Shown: positions 15,168 through 23,953, counted from the first letter of the stretch. The stretch is 32,206 bases of DNA from Deltaproteobacteria bacterium (GCA_002731275.1 PCBK01000053.1:1-32206), one strand, 5' to 3'. Notes: generated by a model not told the origin, from the sequence alone. Numbers and translations are program-made.

Positions 15168-17675
15168 TTAATCGATACTTCCATCACAATCGTTATCGAG
15201 ACCGTCTTGTTTTTCGGGGTAGGGGAGGGTCTCTTTGCGACAGACTCCCCAATCACCTCGACTTGTGCAGGTGCGTGTCCCCGTTTTACAGACACCTCGC
15301 CCTTGTGTCCCAACTGGACCGGTGTAGCAAGGCTCTGTTGTTCCGGGTTGACAACGACATTGCCAGAGTCTGATCAGGCCAGGGGTGTTACTCGCGAGCT
15401 GATCGCCTGCTCCCCAGACGATCTGGTGGGCGTCGCTCTTGAATGTGTGCATGTGTTTTCCGAGATACAGATCCCAAAAGCGTATGGTGCCGTCCTTGGA
15501 AGCGGAGCTTAGATAGTGTTTGGAGGGGTGGAAGGAGAGATGGAGGACTTCGTCTGTGTGTCCTGTGAGGACGAATTTTGTGGTGTGATTTGTCAATGTC
15601 CAGATGCGGAGTTCTTTATCTTTCCCACCGGAGGCCAGGAGTTCTCCGTCATGAGAGAGGGCGACACTGATGATCTCTCCACTGTGTCCTCGGAGGGTTT
15701 GTTCGAGTGTGCCTGTTTGGATATCCCAGATCTTGATCAGAGTGTCCGATGAAGCTGTGATGAGACGTTTGCCATCAGGGTGAAAGAGCGCGGCGTTGAT
15801 GCGTTTGGTGTGTCCATTTTTGATGGTTTGGATGAGGGTGCCTTTGACGGGGTCCCAGATCTTCACGTCACCGTTTTGTTCGACAGAGACGAGTTGTTTG
15901 CCATCCTTGCTGTACGCGAGGCTGGCGAGGAAGGTGTTCTTGAGCAGGATCAGCCGTGGTTTGTTGCTCCCTGCATCGTAGAGGAGGAGGCCTTCTGCGC
16001 CGTGGCTTTGGTTTGCGACGGCGAGCCCTGTTGCGTCCTCTGTCAGCGCGACTGCGGGCGTCGGATAGCCTCGGAAGGATGGGCGTAGCTCGATCCGTTT
16101 GACGTGTTTGTGGGTGCTGGTCTCCCACAGATCACAGTGGGCGCTGTAGCAGGTGAGCAGCCACTTGCCATTTTTGGTGAGGACCATGCTTTTGACACCT
16201 GTATGTGGACTGTGTCCTGGAAAGACTGTGTATTCAGGTTGGTGTGTTTGGTGATTCCAGACACGTACGTTGTGTCCACCTGTTGCGAGGACAAGGCGTC
16301 TCTTTGGATCGAAGGCGACTTGGGAGGTATCAGCGCGCAGTGAGGTGATGTATTTTCCTGTCGAAAGCTCCCACAGCTCCAATTGTGTGGTGCCGATCGC
16401 GAGGGTTAGATTGTCAGGAGAGAAGAAGAGATAGCGCGCGAAGCTGACCTTTGGTTGGATGGAGCGGACCTTTTTGAGTGTCGTGAGATCCCAGACCTCG
16501 ACGGGGGTGCGATCGTTGAAGTTTGTAAACGCGAGCCAACGACCATTTGGGCTTAGTGCTATGCTCGTCCCAGTGTTGTTGTACGATTTGATGATCCTCT
16601 TGAGGCGTTGTGTGGAAAGCTCCCACTGTTTGATCTGGTGGGTCGCGATAAACATGTCTTTGCCATCTGGTGTAAAGGCCATACCTCCTATGTTCGCTGG
16701 GTAGGGGTAGCCCGGAAGAGGTGTTTGGCTTTGACCTGTGAGGATATCCCAAAAGCGCAGGCGGTAGGAGCCAGAGGCGAGCGTCCGACCATCAGGATGA
16801 AGCGCGAGGTGGAACGCCGGCTGCACATGTCCCTTGAGATCGCGCGTCAACTGCGCGGTCTGTGCGTCCCAGACTTTGACCATATTGTCACCTGAAGAGG
16901 CCGTAATGATCGTCTTTCCATTGGGCGCGAGGATCATACTGTGGATGCGACCTGTGTGCCCTTTGAATTGCCTCAAAAGTTCACCCGTTGCGACCGCGCG
17001 TGCTTGTATCTCGTTGTCTTTGCCAAAGTAGATCGTCTTGCCATCTTGACTAAACGAGATCCCTGCGACTGAGCGGGCGTCTCCAATTAAATCATCGAGG
17101 ACCACAGGCATACATGGCGCGCAGCCTTCGTTGATTTGGCCATCACAGTCGTTGTCCTTGTCGTCACACAATTCTTTTGATGGGAGTATCTGTTGTGTAC
17201 ACGCTGACCACGTCCCATCCGGTTGACAGCGTTGAACGCCTGCCTGACACGCACCCACGTCTTTTGTTCCTGTGGGACCTGTGTAACATACGCGCTCCTG
17301 GCCGGAGACACACTCCGTCTCTGGGAGCGATGGTTCTGGGCCGGGAGGTTCTGGACGCAGCTCGGTGGTGGGCGCTGGCTCTGTGGGGGGTTCTTCTGGT
17401 GTGGCTTCGTTGGCGTCTTGTGTCGGTTGTTCGGGTGTTGTCGTGGGTTTGGGTTTGGTGCAGTTGCCGTCGATACAGATCATGCCTGTGGGGCACTCCG
17501 TGTTGTCGATACAAGGCCACTCATCTGGCATAAACCAGATGTATGATGAGCACCCAAAGACCGAGAATATGAGATAGAAAGACAGCACAATGGGGAACCA
17601 TTGGCCAGCTCTTTTTTTCTTCTCGTGGTTTGGGGGTGGAGAGAGAGACGTTCTTTGTTTTGATGTATCACGCAT
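15168..17675 (-). CDS. WD40-repeat lipoprotein flanked by MopE-type modules
   Basis: An 835-residue protein starting at ATG 17675. A basic N-terminus and a hydrophobic segment end in FSVFGC, giving a likely lipidated Cys42. Then come a small Cys-rich segment (CIDNTECPTGMICIDGNC), a Pro/Glu/Thr linker of about 50 residues, and a MopE-type module (CYTGP, later CDDKDNDCDGQINEGC). About a dozen WD40 repeats (for example GHTGRIHSMILAPNGKTI, VKVWDAQTAQL) probably form one or two propellers for protein binding. The C-terminus carries a second CYTGP module that stops within the metal motif (GLDNDCDGSID), with no following Cys. A TTG start 14 codons upstream is possible, but neither start has a strong ribosome site. 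Propellers on lipoproteins usually act as envelope scaffolds. The partner is unknown. Confidence 0.88.
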   Translation of the reverse strand: MRDTSKQRTSLSPPPNHEKKKRAGQWFPIVLSFYLIFSVFGCSSYIWFMPDEWPCIDNTECPTGMICIDGNCTKPKPTTTPEQPTQDANEATPEEPPTEPAPTTELRPEPPGPEPSLPETECVSGQERVCYTGPTGTKDVGACQAGVQRCQPDGTWSACTQQILPSKELCDDKDNDCDGQINEGCAPCMPVVLDDLIGDARSVAGISFSQDGKTIYFGKDNEIQARAVATGELLRQFKGHTGRIHSMILAPNGKTIITASSGDNMVKVWDAQTAQLTRDLKGHVQPAFHLALHPDGRTLASGSYRLRFWDILTGQSQTPLPGYPYPANIGGMAFTPDGKDMFIATHQIKQWELSTQRLKRIIKSYNNTGTSIALSPNGRWLAFTNFNDRTPVEVWDLTTLKKVRSIQPKVSFARYLFFSPDNLTLAIGTTQLELWELSTGKYITSLRADTSQVAFDPKRRLVLATGGHNVRVWNHQTHQPEYTVFPGHSPHTGVKSMVLTKNGKWLLTCYSAHCDLWETSTHKHVKRIELRPSFRGYPTPAVALTEDATGLAVANQSHGAEGLLLYDAGSNKPRLILLKNTFLASLAYSKDGKQLVSVEQNGDVKIWDPVKGTLIQTIKNGHTKRINAALFHPDGKRLITASSDTLIKIWDIQTGTLEQTLRGHSGEIISVALSHDGELLASGGKDKELRIWTLTNHTTKFVLTGHTDEVLHLSFHPSKHYLSSASKDGTIRFWDLYLGKHMHTFKSDAHQIVWGAGDQLASNTPGLIRLWQCRCQPGTTEPCYTGPVGTQGRGVCKTGTRTCTSRGDWGVCRKETLPYPEKQDGLDNDCDGSID

Positions 17676-17844
17676 GGTGTGTCCCGATCTGTGTCTCGTG
17701 TCTTTTGGCCGGTGCAAATCGCGCCTGTTTGTTGTATGTAACAGAAACGTTAGGCCATCGTATCACAGCACGACAAAAGAAAAAAGAACGAACACAAGGC
17801 GATACGTATTTGTATGAGGTCAACCCGAACGAAGAGAGGACGTG

Positions 17845-18954
17845 ATGAAAGATTTTTCCTTTGAGCCTGTACTCGCAAAAGCCAAGACGATCCCTTCGAG
17901 TTGGTACACTGATGCGGCGATGTTGTCCCTCGAACAAGCGCAGATCTTTCGCCGGACATGGCAGCTTGTCGCACATATCTCACAGCTCCAAGAGGTCGGA
18001 GATTTTTTCACATGTGATGTCGCAGGGGAGCCGATCGTGCTGGTGCGTTCACAAGATGGACAGCTCCGAGGTTTCTTCAACGTGTGTAAGCATCGAGCGG
18101 GCCCCGTCGCGAGGGACTGTGGAAGGCGCAAGTCGTTGCAGTGCTTTTATCACGGGTGGACTTACAGCCTTGAAGGTGAGCTGCTCCGCGCACCTGAGTT
18201 TGAAGGCGTCGCATGTTTTGACCAAAAAGACTTCGCTCTCGATCCCGTAAGGGTCGAGCAGTGGGGACCATTCCTGTTTGCCAATCTCGATCCAGACGCG
18301 CCTCCTTTGCGCGAATATCTGGGCGATATCCCTGCGGAGACCGCACATATCCCGTTGATGGAGATGGGACATTACAAGCGCGTCGATTACTATATTGACT
18401 GCAACTGGAAGGTCTACGTCGACAATTACCTCGAAGGCTATCACATCCCAACTGCCCACCCCGGCTTGTTTAAAGAGGTCGATTACAAACAGTACTTTGT
18501 CGAGACACAGCGCTACTACTCCAAACAACACTCACCGATCCGCAACCCCAACTCACTGTACCGACGGGACTTGCCATCGGATAAAGAGCCCGAGGCGCTA
18601 TACTATTGGCTCTTTCCGAATGTGATGCTCAATTTTTACCCCGATAACTTGCAGACCAACGTGATTCTCCCTCTTGGGCACGATAAGACCGTCACGATCT
18701 TCGAGTGGTACGTGCTCAACCCCGACAAGGAAGGCTGGAAGGAGCGCTTCGCAGACTCTTTTGCGTTCAGTAACCAGGTGCAGGCCGAGGACATCGAGAT
18801 CTGTGAGTACGTTCAGCGCGGTCTGCGCTCGCGCTCATATGACCAGGGCCGCTTCTCGGTCAAACGCGAGAATGGCGTTCACCATTTCCACGGTCTGTTA
18901 TGTGAGTTTTTACAAGAGGGAGAGGGCGTCTTGGCAGACAAAAGCAAGCCCTGA
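17845..18954 (+). CDS. Rieske non-heme iron oxygenase (alpha-subunit type)
   Basis: A 369-residue oxygenase. The Rieske [2Fe-2S] motif is C81-K-H83 followed by C100-F-Y-H103. The mononuclear Fe(II) site is in NWKVYVDNYLEGYHIPTAH, with H200 and H205 plus an Asp in the later EDIEICEYV region as likely third ligand, and D193 as the bridging Asp. The NWK..DNYLEGYH..T.H pattern is characteristic of the choline monooxygenase / glycine-betaine demethylase (GbcA) / ring-hydroxylating group, so an O2-dependent N-demethylation or hydroxylation is likely. The substrate cannot be read from the sequence. No reductase or ferredoxin partner lies beside it. ATG 17845 was chosen over GTG 17842 because GAGAGGA is correctly spaced only for the ATG. 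Divergent from the WD40 gene. Confidence 0.93.
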   Translation: MKDFSFEPVLAKAKTIPSSWYTDAAMLSLEQAQIFRRTWQLVAHISQLQEVGDFFTCDVAGEPIVLVRSQDGQLRGFFNVCKHRAGPVARDCGRRKSLQCFYHGWTYSLEGELLRAPEFEGVACFDQKDFALDPVRVEQWGPFLFANLDPDAPPLREYLGDIPAETAHIPLMEMGHYKRVDYYIDCNWKVYVDNYLEGYHIPTAHPGLFKEVDYKQYFVETQRYYSKQHSPIRNPNSLYRRDLPSDKEPEALYYWLFPNVMLNFYPDNLQTNVILPLGHDKTVTIFEWYVLNPDKEGWKERFADSFAFSNQVQAEDIEICEYVQRGLRSRSYDQGRFSVKRENGVHHFHGLLCEFLQEGEGVLADKSKP

Positions 18955-18968
18955 GTGGACGAGCTGTG

Positions 18969-18997
18969 TTGTGCTCTGCTGTACTTTTGAGTACAAA
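18969..18997 (+). promoter_or_regulatory. Possible sigma-70 promoter for the TerC/SDR pair
   Basis: TTGTGC (18969-18974), 17 nt, then TACAAA (18992-18997) is a moderate match, in the 103-bp gap before the TerC gene. It overlaps a small hairpin, GTACT-TTTG-AGTAC (18981-18994). Confidence 0.25.
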
Positions 18998-19057
18998 TAC
19001 ACCCTCGACAAGAAAGTAAAGAATGTCCCATTGTCCCCCGAGAAAAAGAGGTACATC

Positions 19058-19867
19058 ATGTTTGGTGATTTTGCCGCGCTATTTACTGTTTCTGGCCTGT
19101 TTACCCTGTTCATGTTGATCTTATTACAGGCTGTCTTAGGCTTTGACAACCTGCTCTATATCTCCCTTGAGTCCAAACGTGCACCCGCCGAAGAGCAGCA
19201 ACGTGTCCGGCGACTCGGTATTGGGATCGCGATCGGTCTGCGACTTGTGCTGTTGTTCGTATTGCTCCAGGCGGTCAGCTACTTTCAAGGCAAACTCTTT
19301 AGCATTGACTTTGGCAACGCTGCACAGGGGACTTTTAATGGACACAGCTTGATCGTGTTGTTTGGTGGTGGATTTATCCTCTACACAGCGGTCAAGGAGA
19401 TCCTACACATGGCAGCGTCCCAAGAGTTTGGTGAGCACGAAAACAAGGACAAAAAGTCCGCCGCTGAGGTCATCACCTGGATCGTCGTGATGAACCTGAT
19501 CTTCTCCTTTGACTCGATCTTGAGCGCGATGGCACTCACAAAGAACTTTTGGGTTATGGCGACCGCGATCGTCGTCAGTGGGATTATGATGATCGTGCTC
19601 GCAGATACAGTCTCAAACTTCTTGAAGAAGAATCGTATGTACGAAGTGCTCGGTCTGTTTATCTTGTTTGTTGTTGGCGTGATGCTGATCTCTGAAGGCG
19701 GACACCTCGCTCATCTCAAGTTCTTTGGACATCCTGTTGAGCCGATGACAAAGAGCACCTTCTATTTTGTTATTGGTATTCTCATCGTGATCGATATTGT
19801 CCAGGGTCGATACCAAAAGAAGCTGTTGGCCGAGAAGAGCGCGACCAACAAAAAAATCAAGAAGTAA
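19058..19867 (+). CDS. TerC-family integral membrane protein
   Basis: A 269-residue inner-membrane protein with about seven hydrophobic helices. Two family hallmarks are present: the first-helix motif VLGFDNLLYISLESKR and the internal counterpart IFSFDSILSAMAL, each with the membrane-embedded Asp thought to handle divalent cations. TerC/Alx/YkoY relatives are linked to tellurite resistance, manganese export and metallation of exported proteins. Manganese or metal homeostasis is therefore the best guess, not shown here. The ATG at 19058 has AGAGG 8 nt upstream. The longer open frame reaching back into the Rieske gene is a shadow. The SDR gene follows 19 bp later and is probably co-transcribed. 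Confidence 0.92.
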   Translation: MFGDFAALFTVSGLFTLFMLILLQAVLGFDNLLYISLESKRAPAEEQQRVRRLGIGIAIGLRLVLLFVLLQAVSYFQGKLFSIDFGNAAQGTFNGHSLIVLFGGGFILYTAVKEILHMAASQEFGEHENKDKKSAAEVITWIVVMNLIFSFDSILSAMALTKNFWVMATAIVVSGIMMIVLADTVSNFLKKNRMYEVLGLFILFVVGVMLISEGGHLAHLKFFGHPVEPMTKSTFYFVIGILIVIDIVQGRYQKKLLAEKSATNKKIKK

Positions 19868-19886
19868 ACCCCACAAAGGAGCAGAT

Positions 19887-20765
19887 ATGGAGACATCCAA
19901 TCGTTACCAGAGTGTGTTGTGCCCCGGTTTGTTCGCCGGTCAGCTGCACATTGTGACCGGAGGAGGCAGCGGGATCGGTCGTTGCACGGCCCATGAGTTG
20001 GCCTCCTTGGGGGCCGAAGTGGTGTTGATCGGTCGTAAAATCGAGAAGCTCAAGCGCGTACAGGAAGAGATCGCCGACGCCGAAGGTGTCGCGCACATTT
20101 ACTCTCTCGATATTCGCGATGAGGATGGTGTTCGGGAGACTGTCGAGATGATCGTCAAGACACATGGTGTGATCCACGGGCTGGTCAACAACGCAGGTGG
20201 GCAATATCCCGCACCGCTCGCGACCATCAACAAAAAAGGGTTCGACGCTGTTGTCGCGACCAATCTCACTGGCGGCTTCTTGATGTCCCGCGAGGTGTTT
20301 TTGCAGTCGATGTCCGACCACGGTGGTGCGATCGTCAATATCGTCGCTGATATGTGGAATGGGATGCCTGGGATGGGCCACTCTGGTGCGGCACGTGCGG
20401 GGATGGTCAATTTGACGAAGACGGCGGCCTTTGAGTGGGCCTCTTCAGGTGTCCGGGTCAACGCGATCGCGCCGGGCTGGATCGCGTCGAGTGGTTTGGA
20501 TACCTACGATGAGACCACCAAATCCATGATCCTTGGCCTCAAACAACACGTCCCACTACGTCGTCTCGGCGAAGAAGCCGAAGTCAGCGCTGCGATTTGT
20601 TTCTTGCTCAGTCCTGCCGCGGCCTTCATTACAGGCGTGACGCTCTCCGTCGATGGTGGCGCACCTCTCGGTAGCCCCGCTTTTCCCTCTTTTGATCACG
20701 ATCGCTCCGAAGCCTTCCAAGGGTTCCACCTCGCAACACCCCCGGATGCCCTCAAGTCAAAGTGA
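19887..20765 (+). CDS. SDR-family oxidoreductase, PECR-like enoyl-CoA reductase type
   Basis: A 292-residue Rossmann enzyme. The cofactor motif TGGGSGIG lies at residues 24-31, R50 after strand 2 (IGRK) favours NADPH, and NNAG is at 101-104. The catalytic YxxxK is absent. The site reads HSGAARAG (165-172), exactly the arrangement of peroxisomal trans-2-enoyl-CoA reductase (PECR) and its 2,4-dienoyl-CoA reductase relatives, and the following NLTK..AFEWASSGVRVN and FLLSPAAAFITG also fit. Reduction of an enoyl-CoA in fatty-acid metabolism is the likely reaction. An AAAGGAG ribosome site precedes the ATG at 19887. It follows the TerC gene closely, but the functional link is unclear. Confidence 0.9.
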   Translation: METSNRYQSVLCPGLFAGQLHIVTGGGSGIGRCTAHELASLGAEVVLIGRKIEKLKRVQEEIADAEGVAHIYSLDIRDEDGVRETVEMIVKTHGVIHGLVNNAGGQYPAPLATINKKGFDAVVATNLTGGFLMSREVFLQSMSDHGGAIVNIVADMWNGMPGMGHSGAARAGMVNLTKTAAFEWASSGVRVNAIAPGWIASSGLDTYDETTKSMILGLKQHVPLRRLGEEAEVSAAICFLLSPAAAFITGVTLSVDGGAPLGSPAFPSFDHDRSEAFQGFHLATPPDALKSK

Positions 20766-20797
20766 ATGTCAACGGAAATGGGTCTCGTGGGGAGAGC

Positions 20798-21781
20798 TCA
20801 GATTCGAGTGGGGTAGTTGGTGATGACCAATTCATTTTTGCGACCGCGTTTGGCGAAGTTGGAGTTGATCTTGCGCAGCGCTGAGACTCGTCTGATCGCG
20901 AAGCCATCGTAAAGTGTGTCGAAGAAGTCGTCTTCGGGATCTTCGTTGGTCGGGTCGGAGTTGCTGAGCATCAGAGACGCTCCTTGTGCGTCGAGCTGCC
21001 GAAAGATCGCCGCGAGCTCTCTCTGATCGTTGTCGTTGAAACCCGGACCGTAATAACCTGTAAAGTGGGAGGTCGCGTTGAGTGGCCTGTAGGGGGGATC
21101 GAAGTACACAAAGCAGCCATCATCCATCTTTTCGATCGGAAACTCCCGGAATCCTGCGACTGTGAGCTGTGCGTGTTGTAGCAACTGTGAAACATGTCTG
21201 AGATTCAACTCATCGAGGATCTGTGGTTTTTTGTGTTTCCCCCAAGGGACGTTAAAGAATCCCTTCTTGTTGACCCTGAACATCCCACCATATCCGCACT
21301 TGTTGAGAAAGATAAATTGCGCAGCGCGCTCGATGCTCTGGGTGGAACATTCCGTGTAGCAGAAGTCTTCGGGAGGTTGGTTGAACGCATCACGTACATC
21401 TTGATACAGGGCTGCTTGTTCGTCGGCTGCTGCGCCATGATAACGTTGTGTGTAGTCTTCGAGGATGCCGATCAGAGCCTCCACGTCTTGTTTGACGGCT
21501 CTATACGTCAGGATCAAATTGGGGTTGATGTCTGAGAGCAAGATCCGTTCAAAAGGGATGTGGCTGGTGAGTGAGAGAAAGATCGCGCCACCACCGAGGA
21601 AAGGTTCTGCGTAGGTGTGGTAGCGGTGTTGGTAGAGGGCGTCCGGGTAAAGGGACTGGAATTGTTCGTGGTGGAGACGTTTTCCACCAACCCACTTGAT
21701 AAAGGGTTGGGCTGTTCGATCTGGAAAAGCGTTAGAGGCTTGGGGTGTGGTTTCTTCTACCGTGGAAAGGCTGGCGTTCAT
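20798..21781 (-). CDS. Orphan DNA adenine-N6 methyltransferase, DpnII/MboI/Dam type
   Basis: A 327-residue alpha-class (D12) adenine methyltransferase. The SAM-binding motifs are FIKWVGGKR (27-35) and AEPFLGGGAIF. The acidic SDINPNL motif, the CGYGGMFRVNKKGFFNVPWG stretch typical of GATC enzymes, and the catalytic DPPY (VYFDPPYRPL) all follow in order. The C-terminal RKINSNFAKRGRKNELVITNY region is like M.DpnII/M.MboI, so G-m6A-TC methylation is expected. No restriction gene is adjacent, which makes it solitary and regulatory (replication, repair or gene switching) or a remnant of a lost restriction system. The ATG at 21781 has only a weak ribosome site. An upstream start at 21835 would overlap the palindrome at 21818-21836, and the added residues do not look like protein. 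The porin-like gene lies 125 bp upstream. Confidence 0.93.
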   Translation of the reverse strand: MNASLSTVEETTPQASNAFPDRTAQPFIKWVGGKRLHHEQFQSLYPDALYQHRYHTYAEPFLGGGAIFLSLTSHIPFERILLSDINPNLILTYRAVKQDVEALIGILEDYTQRYHGAAADEQAALYQDVRDAFNQPPEDFCYTECSTQSIERAAQFIFLNKCGYGGMFRVNKKGFFNVPWGKHKKPQILDELNLRHVSQLLQHAQLTVAGFREFPIEKMDDGCFVYFDPPYRPLNATSHFTGYYGPGFNDNDQRELAAIFRQLDAQGASLMLSNSDPTNEDPEDDFFDTLYDGFAIRRVSALRKINSNFAKRGRKNELVITNYPTRI

Positions 21782-21817
21782 ATTGTGTCTCACTGCTGGT
21801 CGGTGTCTTCGTAGGCT

Positions 21818-21836
21818 TATGTGTACTGTACACATA
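21818..21836. promoter_or_regulatory. Perfect 19-bp palindrome upstream of the methyltransferase
   Basis: TATGTGTACTGTACACATA has 9-bp arms around a central T, 37-55 bp upstream of the methyltransferase start and just past the porin-like gene. It lacks a GC-rich stem or T-run, so a repressor operator (possibly controlling the methyltransferase) is more likely than a terminator. It does not match the E. coli LexA box. Confidence 0.5.
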
Positions 21837-21906
21837 GGCACCTGATGGGAGCGACATGATAGCAAGAACGATATCTTCACGCAAGGAATCCACCATCCCT
21901 CCGATC

Positions 21907-22914
21907 TCAAAAGCGACAAATCACCTTTGCACCGACGAGATGACGTTGCAAAGCGAAGTCGACAAAATCGACGCGATATTCCAGCATCGCAGTCCAGCCA
22001 TCCCACGGTTTAGAGAGGAAGGCGACACTGACCTCGTCTTGGTCTGCACCCAGATCGGAGATCTTTCCGGGGTCAGAGACGCGACCATATCGCACTGTAA
22101 ACCCGATATAGCGAGAAGGCATGTAGTGTGCTGTCACCTGTCCAACGTAGAAAAATTGGCCTGAGCTGATGACAGCGAGTGTACCTTCAGCAGCGATCTT
22201 AAGACGATCGGAGAGCAACGACAAGGTCAGCTGAAGATCCAGCAAGGTCAGTCGTTCATCCTGATACGCCGATGAGACAGCAGAGGGCTCTCGTCCATTG
22301 GTGACAGAGGTGTGTAGCAAGAGCGCGCCCAACTGGAAGCTCATCGCGAGCCCAAAGGTCGGGTGCAGATCGATATCTTCGATCAGATCCCAGCCATTTG
22401 AGATAAACCCAAAGAGTTCAAAACGATCGGTCTTGATGCCCAGCTTCAATCCGGTCAGTGTGTTGGGGGTGACATTGTTCGCAAAGCTCGCCGTGATCTG
22501 GTACCGATCGACTGTGTTGACCGCGTCCCAACCTTGTGGCGCAAAGAATTTCCCGACAGTGACGTAACCTTGCAGCTGTTTGGACAGCGCGAAGGTGTGT
22601 GAGACAAAGGCCTCCTGCAAGAGTTTGTCCACAAGCATCCATGAAAAGTCCGGTGTCGTCGCATCCTGCAAGAAGTGCACTGAGAAGCGCACTTGTGTGT
22701 GTTTGTGGGGTGTTGCGTCGATGGAGAATTCGATCTCGTTGAGACGCCAGCTGAAATTGGTCTGGTCGTTTTGCGGTGTATGTGTGAACAGACTCCCGGC
22801 GTCGACAAATCCCTCTAATTTGAGCTGTTTGTTGAGCGTTGCGGCTTGACTCACTGACACAAAGGAGACGGACAACAAAAAGCATGCACATAGGATGAAA
22901 AGTGTTCGGAACAT
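21907..22914 (-). CDS. Outer-membrane beta-barrel, porin-like protein
   Basis: A 335-residue protein. Its signal peptide (MFRTLFILCACFLLSVSF, cleavage probably after SQA) is followed by many alternating-hydrophobicity strands (KLEGFVDAGSLF, EIEFSIDA, QVRFSVHFL, QGYVTVGKFFAPQGWDAVNT) and a terminal Phe (KVICRF), the usual barrel-assembly signal. The GKFFAPQGWDA region resembles the putative porin families in which a 'G.f..p.G.e' loop follows early strands. A channel for small solutes is inferred. ATG 22914 was chosen because it begins the signal peptide. Its ribosome site is weak (AAAGAAG). It lies 67 bp downstream of a second outer-membrane gene on the same strand, so the two are probably one operon. 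Confidence 0.85.
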   Translation of the reverse strand: MFRTLFILCACFLLSVSFVSVSQAATLNKQLKLEGFVDAGSLFTHTPQNDQTNFSWRLNEIEFSIDATPHKHTQVRFSVHFLQDATTPDFSWMLVDKLLQEAFVSHTFALSKQLQGYVTVGKFFAPQGWDAVNTVDRYQITASFANNVTPNTLTGLKLGIKTDRFELFGFISNGWDLIEDIDLHPTFGLAMSFQLGALLLHTSVTNGREPSAVSSAYQDERLTLLDLQLTLSLLSDRLKIAAEGTLAVISSGQFFYVGQVTAHYMPSRYIGFTVRYGRVSDPGKISDLGADQDEVSVAFLSKPWDGWTAMLEYRVDFVDFALQRHLVGAKVICRF

Positions 22915-22981
22915 ATTGATCTTCTTTCTTTTATGCGATTGAGGTGAGGTCATAACATGCAAAAGAGGGCCTGAGCTGTGT

Positions 22982-23755
22982 TCAGGATCGTTTGATGCGT
23001 GTGTCGAAGATGTACGCGAGTGAGAAGACAAACACAAACGCTCTCCTGTCTGGCTGTGGGTGGAAGGCATCAAGCTCCACACCAAGGGTCAAAGTCGTGT
23101 TCAAAGGAAAGTTGATGTTGGCTGCGAGCGCAAAGACCCCCCTTTGTGTCAGCCCCTGGCTGAGCTGCCATGTGTGTGACCACTCTGCGAGTAATTGGAA
23201 GATGCCAGGGACAACTTCGTATCCAACTCCCACATCGTAACGTCCACCCCATGAGAGGTCCGTTTCGTGAAAGAGCGCAGGTGTCACGCTCATATCGACC
23301 ATCCATTGAGAATGAGGTCGCCACGTCGCAACAAAACCCGCATCGAGCAACCACGCCTTACTGTAAATTGGAACCTGTACACCACCATAGACTGAGAGCT
23401 GCCATGTAGAATGGGTCAACACATTCCACTTTGTGCCGATTCCTATATTTTCGAGAAATGTATTGGCACTTTTTTGTGTGATTTGGTTGAAAAAGGGAAT
23501 GTTAAAACCCAATTCAAGTGAGCGTGAGAGTCCGATCGTCAATCGATGGGAAAACTCGATCATTTGCGCGACGCGTTTGTATTGGTCTTGAGTATCGAAG
23601 ATGTGTCCGCTCTTGAAGGTCGGAGAGTATTCGAGATGTTGCTCTTGTAAAACACCTGCTGAGGGGACATTGAGGAGCGCGTTACTGATACCTTCTGTCG
23701 CTTGCGCGTAAGAGGGAAACAAGACACACAAAAGGATCATGACAAACCGTTTCAA
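22982..23755 (-). CDS. Outer-membrane beta-barrel protein of unknown function
   Basis: A 257-residue protein with a short signal peptide (n-region KRF, core VMILLCVLF, cleavage after AQA), then barrel-like strands (LEYSPTFKSGHIF, LTIGLSRSLELGFNIPFF, WQLSVYGGVQVPIY, DVGVGYEVVPGIFQLLAEW). The C-terminal strand is FVFVFSLAYIFDTRIKRS. It resembles small 'transporter/MetA-pathway of phenol degradation'-type barrels in length and layout, but no specific function can be assigned. The start is taken as TTG 23755 because AGGAG sits 6 nt upstream and because it supplies the positively charged n-region; ATG 23740 would give a signal lacking it. It is probably co-transcribed with the porin-like gene that follows. 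Confidence 0.82.
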   Translation of the reverse strand: MKRFVMILLCVLFPSYAQATEGISNALLNVPSAGVLQEQHLEYSPTFKSGHIFDTQDQYKRVAQMIEFSHRLTIGLSRSLELGFNIPFFNQITQKSANTFLENIGIGTKWNVLTHSTWQLSVYGGVQVPIYSKAWLLDAGFVATWRPHSQWMVDMSVTPALFHETDLSWGGRYDVGVGYEVVPGIFQLLAEWSHTWQLSQGLTQRGVFALAANINFPLNTTLTLGVELDAFHPQPDRRAFVFVFSLAYIFDTRIKRS

Positions 23756-23761
23756 AGCGAA

Positions 23762-23766
23762 CTCCT
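23762..23766 (-). promoter_or_regulatory. Ribosome-binding site fixing a TTG start
   Basis: AGGAG on the minus strand, 6 nt before TTG at 23755. The alternative ATG at 23740 is 21 nt away from it, too far for this site. Confidence 0.65.
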
Positions 23767-23900
23767 GTTGATACGTAGTGGGGGCACATTCTCCAAACGT
23801 GTTTTTTGCAAGAAGTGATCCGTGTATTCGTCTCTTCAGAGATGGGATATGGGGAGAGTGGTCTATCATTAAAAATAGGTGGGTTGTTACGTCGGAGAGC

Positions 23901-23953
23901 TGTTTCAGCCTGCGGGTGATATTTCAGTTGAAACATGTGAAACATGTGAAACA
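23901..23953. promoter_or_regulatory. Iterated TGAAACA sites, candidate activator-binding region
   Basis: Three direct copies of TGAAACA start at 23929, 23938 and 23947 (9-bp period, TGAAACATG units), and an inverted copy (TGTTTCA) lies at 23901-23907. The first direct copy also forms TTTCA-GT-TGAAA. The direct array is centred about 120 bp upstream of the start predicted by the sigma-54-like site at 24036, a normal distance for an enhancer-binding protein. Confidence 0.5.

Noticed and set aside
20798-21781. Restriction-modification system
   Set aside because: No endonuclease-like gene lies on either side. The neighbours are an SDR and a porin-like protein.
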